Part shown: piece by piece, positions 6,901 through 8,902 of the stretch
Layout of the letters: the number at the start of each line of letters is the position of its first letter
Position numbering within the stretch: position 1 is the stretch's first letter
Source: Nitrospirota bacterium
GTDB taxonomy: Bacteria > Nitrospirota > Thermodesulfovibrionia > Thermodesulfovibrionales > Magnetobacteriaceae
DNA length: 8,902 nt
Reading direction: 5' to 3'
NCBI GenBank assembly: GCA_015233485.1
Contig: JADFXO010000152.1
Coordinates: 1 to 8,902 of the forward strand
The notes under the pieces: generated by a model
Databases searched by the model: none
Told to the model about the DNA's origin: nothing
What the model saw: the letters and a program-made list of their open reading frames with translations, nothing else
Translations under genes and position numbers: made by a program

Positions 6901-7417
6901 TGATGGGGTTACCGGCTTGGTGAGGGAGAGACTTGAGCTGCCTAAATTAAGAAAAAACAATAAAACAGCCAAGACTCACAGAGACGTTGAAAAATTAAAA
7001 GAAACCGTCATTGATGAAGTACTACCTCAAGGGGCTAAAAAATTTCCCGAGGCATTTGTCGATTCAAAGTATCGTAAGGACGCAAAAGAAATATCCCTGC
7101 CCAATGAGTCTCTAAAACTCGGTTCTTATTTTATGGGCCAGCAAGATGTTATCTCCGAAGACGGTTCGTTTAAATATACCGCGTTGTCCATTGATGAGGC
7201 AAAATATATTATTTATTCCCAAAGGCAGGATAGTTTTATTGTGAAGATTCCACGGGAGATTACCGTAATTACAAATGCGGTTTTAGAATACGAGAGATAT
7301 TTAAAAGACCTGAAGGGAAAATTGTTTGAACAATTATTCACAAGGACGCATAACTACAACCAGGCAGAGCAATTAGCGCGGCAGGTGTTTGAAGAGATGG
7401 GATTGCCGGAGGCGTAG
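3986..7417 (+). CDS. Type IIG-like restriction-modification enzyme (nuclease, N6-adenine methyltransferase and specificity region fused)
   Basis: This 1143-residue protein looks like a single-chain enzyme that methylates adenine at a specific DNA site and cuts unmodified DNA. The N-terminus has a PD-(D/E)XK-type core: FPD with D50, then GWELK with E67 and K69. A helical linker (about 140-340) follows. The methyltransferase has LGQYYT (344-349, motif X-like), DPTCGTGTFL (371-380, motif I, SAM binding), GID (404-406, motif II), SRDFF (435-439, motif III), NFPY (475-478, motif IV, normally NPPY), then KEGGRMGIVTSNSWL (537-551) and FEDASINTVI (581-590), all typical of gamma-type Type IIG enzymes. 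Residues about 700-920 resemble a TaqI/Eco57I-type target recognition region (INSGCKTGINEFFYL, 724-738). A further 200-residue C-terminal region ends the protein. It begins 3 bases after guaA. I chose GTG 3986, which has GGGA (3975-3978) 7 bases upstream, but ATG 4019 also fits. No separate restriction or specificity gene is adjacent. A PglX-like methyltransferase is the main alternative, but the ExK core and the lack of BREX neighbours favour Type IIG. The recognition site cannot be predicted. Confidence 0.85.
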   Translation: MSDIKSNEREFMSQVISWLNEFLKDGEYPFEVASSEPSLKVAESETRFPDVQLWLNRKANQGFCGWELKTPVTPVEDKELLEVSARKARAMRADYFVTCNMRDAVIWRTPISESEEVSKEHRYKTYPTIVQISTPDDLWVVPRQQLLKSRVKEILYDLSTIHRVGHLHLIDVDSTFFVYELSEAVKAIRPHVGNSLRTEVGGNSAFNKALLAWAARQGIEVYEAGQTFYESVSGQIVYRLLGKILFYLTLRRFRADIPKLVLTGTNPLDVDKELKRYFEIARQIDYQAVFEEDFPDKVPFPKDGVEPLVNLIGALNSYNFSQMPQDVVGNVFEKLIPPEERHTLGQYYTNEELVDFITAFCVRTRSDTVLDPTCGTGTFLIRAYDRLKDKGEIDHKKLLPMIWGIDVAHFPAELATINLYRQNIEDYANFPRIISRDFFYVKPGEIFKFPPPKKPHGADFTIDEKIPQFDAIVGNFPYIRQELIEKRIEGYKDSLESALFCDWSNDYPELFRSGKLKLSSKADIYAYLFFHAARHLKEGGRMGIVTSNSWLDVAYGYELQQFFLKKFKVIAIIESRCEPWFEDASINTVITILERCEDSKIRSDNNVNFVKIHKRLKELFPWDKNFPFDRWHGIDGLIYTIETSGSEDYKHHAAKIVRHIDGSTTYEDKNFSIRTINQVQLLKDVEEAGKTVKWGKYLRAPDIYFEILDNCKDKLVPFSKLADINSGCKTGINEFFYLDEDRIKHWGIEDEFLAPIIKSPKEALKIILKSEDVRYEVFICNKTKKELKKNKKYGALKYIQWGETRVSADGVPWNKVPSVSGRKLWYDLGERVHGRILLQMITNDRFFAPLNVDNVKVDHNLFEVFPKKDDSFYGLCIYLNSTLLALFRELISRVNLGDGATKTEGIDWKDILIPKEEILYSLSKQNKSFETLQNREIKPIFEEVKMKDRQSLDSTVLEALGLDPKKYLEPLYDGVTGLVRERLELPKLRKNNKTAKTHRDVEKLKETVIDEVLPQGAKKFPEAFVDSKYRKDAKEISLPNESLKLGSYFMGQQDVISEDGSFKYTALSIDEAKYIIYSQRQDSFIVKIPREITVITNAVLEYERYLKDLKGKLFEQLFTRTHNYNQAEQLARQVFEEMGLPEA
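4008..4021 (+). promoter_or_regulatory. Alternative ribosome binding site and start for the restriction-modification gene
   Basis: AAAGGG (4008-4013) lies 5 bases before an in-frame ATG at 4019-4021, a stronger translation signal than that of GTG 3986. Starting here would remove 11 residues (MSDIKSNEREF) and leave the nuclease core, whose first motif residue is D50, intact. Both starts may be used. The GTG start is retained because its 3-base gap from guaA fits coupled translation. Confidence 0.4.
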
Positions 7418-7460
7418 CGGTAGAGTAGGGCAGGGCTAAAGCCATAGCGAAACTAATACA

Positions 7461-7508
7461 CCGGGGGCGCTGCCCCCCAGACCCCCGCAAGGAGGGTAAC
7501 CCTCCTTG
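7461..7508. repeat. G/C-rich double-hairpin palindromic element
   Basis: Two perfect hairpins lie side by side in the convergent gap. The first has GGGGGC (7463-7468) pairing with GCCCCC (7472-7477) across a 3-base loop. The second has a 9-bp stem, CAAGGAGGG (7488-7496) with CCCTCCTTG (7500-7508), around a TAA loop. A CCCCC run (7482-7486) between them could pair alternatively with the first GGGGG. Neither hairpin is followed by a T-run on either strand, so they are not standard intrinsic terminators, though they may block or stabilise the 3' ends of both convergent transcripts. The style resembles dispersed intergenic palindromic (REP or MITE-like) elements; this window has a single copy, so dispersal is inferred. 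The left border may begin earlier, near a small GGCT/AGCC stem at about 7434-7443. Confidence 0.6.
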
Positions 7509-7512
7509 ACCT

Positions 7513-7537
7513 GTACTTAAAGTACTATTACATATTT
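7513..7537 (+). terminator. Weak possible terminator hairpin, AT-rich
   Basis: GTACT (7513-7517) and AGTAC (7521-7525) form a 5-bp stem around TAA, followed on the + strand by a T-rich stretch containing a run of five T at 7535-7539. With the strong hairpins just upstream, this may mark the 3' end of the guaB-guaA-restriction-modification transcript. The stem is short and AT-containing, so it would be weak alone. Confidence 0.25.
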
Positions 7538-7547
7538 TTACATATTT
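7528..7547. repeat. 10-bp perfect tandem duplication across the hemL stop codon
   Basis: TTACATATTT occurs twice back to back (7528-7537 and 7538-7547). Read on the - strand the unit is AAATATGTAA. Copy 7547-7538 encodes the last residues and stop of hemL, and the other copy lies immediately downstream. It looks like a small slippage duplication and leaves the HemL reading frame unchanged. Confidence 0.8.
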
Positions 7548-8827
7548 CTTAGGACTTTATAGCTTTTTCTCATTGAGAACTGTATGTCGTATTTCGAATG
7601 GGATATGGACAAGAAACAGGCCTCAAACTGTGAAGGCGGGAAGTAGACACCTTCCTCAAGCATAGTCCTGAAATATTCGGCATACAGCTTGGTGTCTGAC
7701 CTCGCGGCCGTCTCGTAATCGTAGACTTCGTGTTCGGTGAAGTATTGGCAGAACAAACTGCCGACGCGGTAAAACTTTATGTCTGCCTTTGCGCGTTTAA
7801 TTGCGTCTCTAAAACCGTTTTCAAGGATTTGCGCCTTGGATTCGAGCAGGTCGTAAAAACCTTTTCTACCTATATTTTTAATCGTCTCAATGCCCGCGGC
7901 CATCGCAACAGGATTGCCGGAAAGCGTGCCCGCCTGATAGACAGGGCCTTCGGGAGAGACCATCGACATAATTTCTTTCTTGCCGCCATAAGCGCCCGCC
8001 GGCAATCCGCCGCCGATTATCTTGCCGAGGCATGTCATATCAGGCGTAATGCCGTAAAGCTCCTGCGCGCCGCCAACCGCAACCCTGAAGCCGGTTACTA
8101 CCTCATCAAATATCAGCACAATTCCGTGTTTTGCGGTTATTTCCCTCAATCCCTCAAGAAACCCCGGCCTGGGCAGTACACAGCCCATGTTGGCCGCTAT
8201 AGGCTCGACAATTATACAGGCGATACTCTTCCAGTCACTATTCACAACCGCCTCGACGGCTTTGAGGTCGTTAAAAGGAACCGTTATAGTTTCCTGCGCA
8301 TACGACTGAGGTACGCCTGGACTTGTGGGTTGCCCAAAAGTGGCCGCTCCGGAGCCGGCCTTTGCCAGAAGTCCATCGGCATGGCCGTGATAGCAGCCCT
8401 CAAACTTTATTATCTTGTCCCTGTTAGTAAAAGCACGAGCAACCCTGATGGCACTCATCGTCGCCTCTGTGCCAGAGCTTACTAAACGCATCCTCTCCAT
8501 AGAAGGATAATATTTCTGTATTATTTCGCCCATTTTTATCTCAAGGAGTGTCGGTGCCCCAAATGTCACGCCATCTTCGGCTGCCTCCGTAAGGGCATCC
8601 ACCACATCCTTGTGTGCGTGTCCCAGTATTAACGGACCCCATGACATAACATAATCAATGTAGCCGTTGCCGTCAACATCGAAAATCTTCGCCCCATAAG
8701 CCGTATCAATAAAGATGGGATTGCCCCCTACGGCCTTAAACGCCCTGACAGGGCTGTTTACTCCGCCAGGGAACAGCTCCTCCGCCCTAAGGAACAATTT
8801 CTTCGACGTTCTCCAATTTTTTCTCAT
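7538..8827 (-). CDS. hemL: Glutamate-1-semialdehyde 2,1-aminomutase
   Basis: HemL isomerises glutamate-1-semialdehyde to 5-aminolevulinate using pyridoxal or pyridoxamine phosphate, the last step of the C5 route feeding heme, siroheme and cobalamin synthesis; it is a cytoplasmic homodimer. The 429 residues match the family length. Visible signatures are FPGGVNSPVRAF (19-30), SSGTEA (117-122, cofactor phosphate binding), CYHGH (145-149, pyridine ring stacking), DEVVTGFR (241-248, where D241 contacts the ring nitrogen), K269 in LGKIIGGGLP (the internal aldimine lysine) and AGTLSGNP (299-306, partner-subunit phosphate contact). The start ATG (8827 to 8825) is preceded by AAAAGGAG (8844-8837) at 9 bases, and an in-frame TAA lies shortly upstream, fixing the start. 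It is convergent with the restriction-modification gene. The 75 bases left on its 5' side show no convincing promoter and no gene; any operon partner upstream is outside the window. Confidence 0.96.
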   Translation of the reverse strand: MRKNWRTSKKLFLRAEELFPGGVNSPVRAFKAVGGNPIFIDTAYGAKIFDVDGNGYIDYVMSWGPLILGHAHKDVVDALTEAAEDGVTFGAPTLLEIKMGEIIQKYYPSMERMRLVSSGTEATMSAIRVARAFTNRDKIIKFEGCYHGHADGLLAKAGSGAATFGQPTSPGVPQSYAQETITVPFNDLKAVEAVVNSDWKSIACIIVEPIAANMGCVLPRPGFLEGLREITAKHGIVLIFDEVVTGFRVAVGGAQELYGITPDMTCLGKIIGGGLPAGAYGGKKEIMSMVSPEGPVYQAGTLSGNPVAMAAGIETIKNIGRKGFYDLLESKAQILENGFRDAIKRAKADIKFYRVGSLFCQYFTEHEVYDYETAARSDTKLYAEYFRTMLEEGVYFPPSQFEACFLSISHSKYDIQFSMRKSYKVLRNM

Positions 8828-8902
8828 GCTGTTACACTCCTTTTATTTATAGATTTGATTCGCAATCCATACTACCTGAGCTTACTGCCTGAACTGAGTC
8901 CG

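Noticed and set aside
3986..7417. BREX or DISARM methyltransferase
   Set aside because: No other BREX or DISARM gene is present and the protein carries its own PD-ExK core, which those methyltransferases lack; flanks are guaA and hemL.
7730..8485. Long + strand open frame of 251 codons
   Set aside because: It lies entirely antisense to hemL, whose protein is intact and carries all family motifs; the antisense product has no recognisable domain, so it is a shadow frame.
8846..8874. hemL promoter on the - strand with TATAAA as -10
   Set aside because: The hexamer nearly abuts the ribosome binding site and the sequence at -35 spacing (TAGTAT) is a poor match.
1..8902. CRISPR array, tRNA, rRNA or insertion sequence
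   Set aside because: I saw no regularly spaced repeats, no tRNA-like cloverleaf, no rRNA motifs and no transposase; the only repeats are the short ones listed.

Overview
This is an ordinary-looking stretch of a bacterial chromosome with moderate GC content and frequent ATA and AGG codons. It carries four long, intact, recognisable genes, one secreted orphan protein and two very small possible genes. Nothing in it fixes the taxon. The codon habits, the guaB-guaA order and a G/C-run palindromic intergenic element remind me of Nitrospirota such as magnetotactic relatives, but that is a weak impression from memory.

Layout. Positions 1-160 hold no convincing gene, only a perfect inverted repeat that could be an operator and a weak promoter candidate. 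Positions 161-268 (35 codons, doubtful) overlap 238-723, a 161-residue protein with a clear Sec signal peptide and no family I recognise. Positions 724-971 contain a 42-codon frame with a good ribosome binding site, then the probable guaB promoter. guaB (972-2438), guaA (2441-3982) and a 1143-residue restriction-modification-type protein (3986-7417) follow on the + strand with gaps of only 2 and 3 bases, so they read as one transcription unit. Positions 7418-7537 are a convergent junction with strong G/C-rich hairpins and a 10-bp tandem repeat that overlaps the end of hemL. hemL (7538-8827) is on the - strand, and its 5' flank runs to the right edge.

How the genes work together. GuaB (IMP dehydrogenase) and GuaA (GMP synthase) are the two consecutive steps from IMP to GMP. 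The third gene is unrelated metabolically. It has a PD-(D/E)XK nuclease-like N-terminus, a gamma-type N6-adenine methyltransferase core and a C-terminal target-recognition-like region, which is the layout of a single-chain Type IIG restriction-modification enzyme. It appears to use the guanine-nucleotide operon for expression. HemL makes 5-aminolevulinate for tetrapyrrole synthesis and is unrelated to the operon opposite.

I looked for an undescribed system and did not find a strong case. The best leads are the Type IIG-like enzyme coupled to guaBA, with a non-canonical NFPY motif and an AT-rich recognition region, the secreted orphan with its overlapping mini-ORF, and the palindromic element between the convergent genes.
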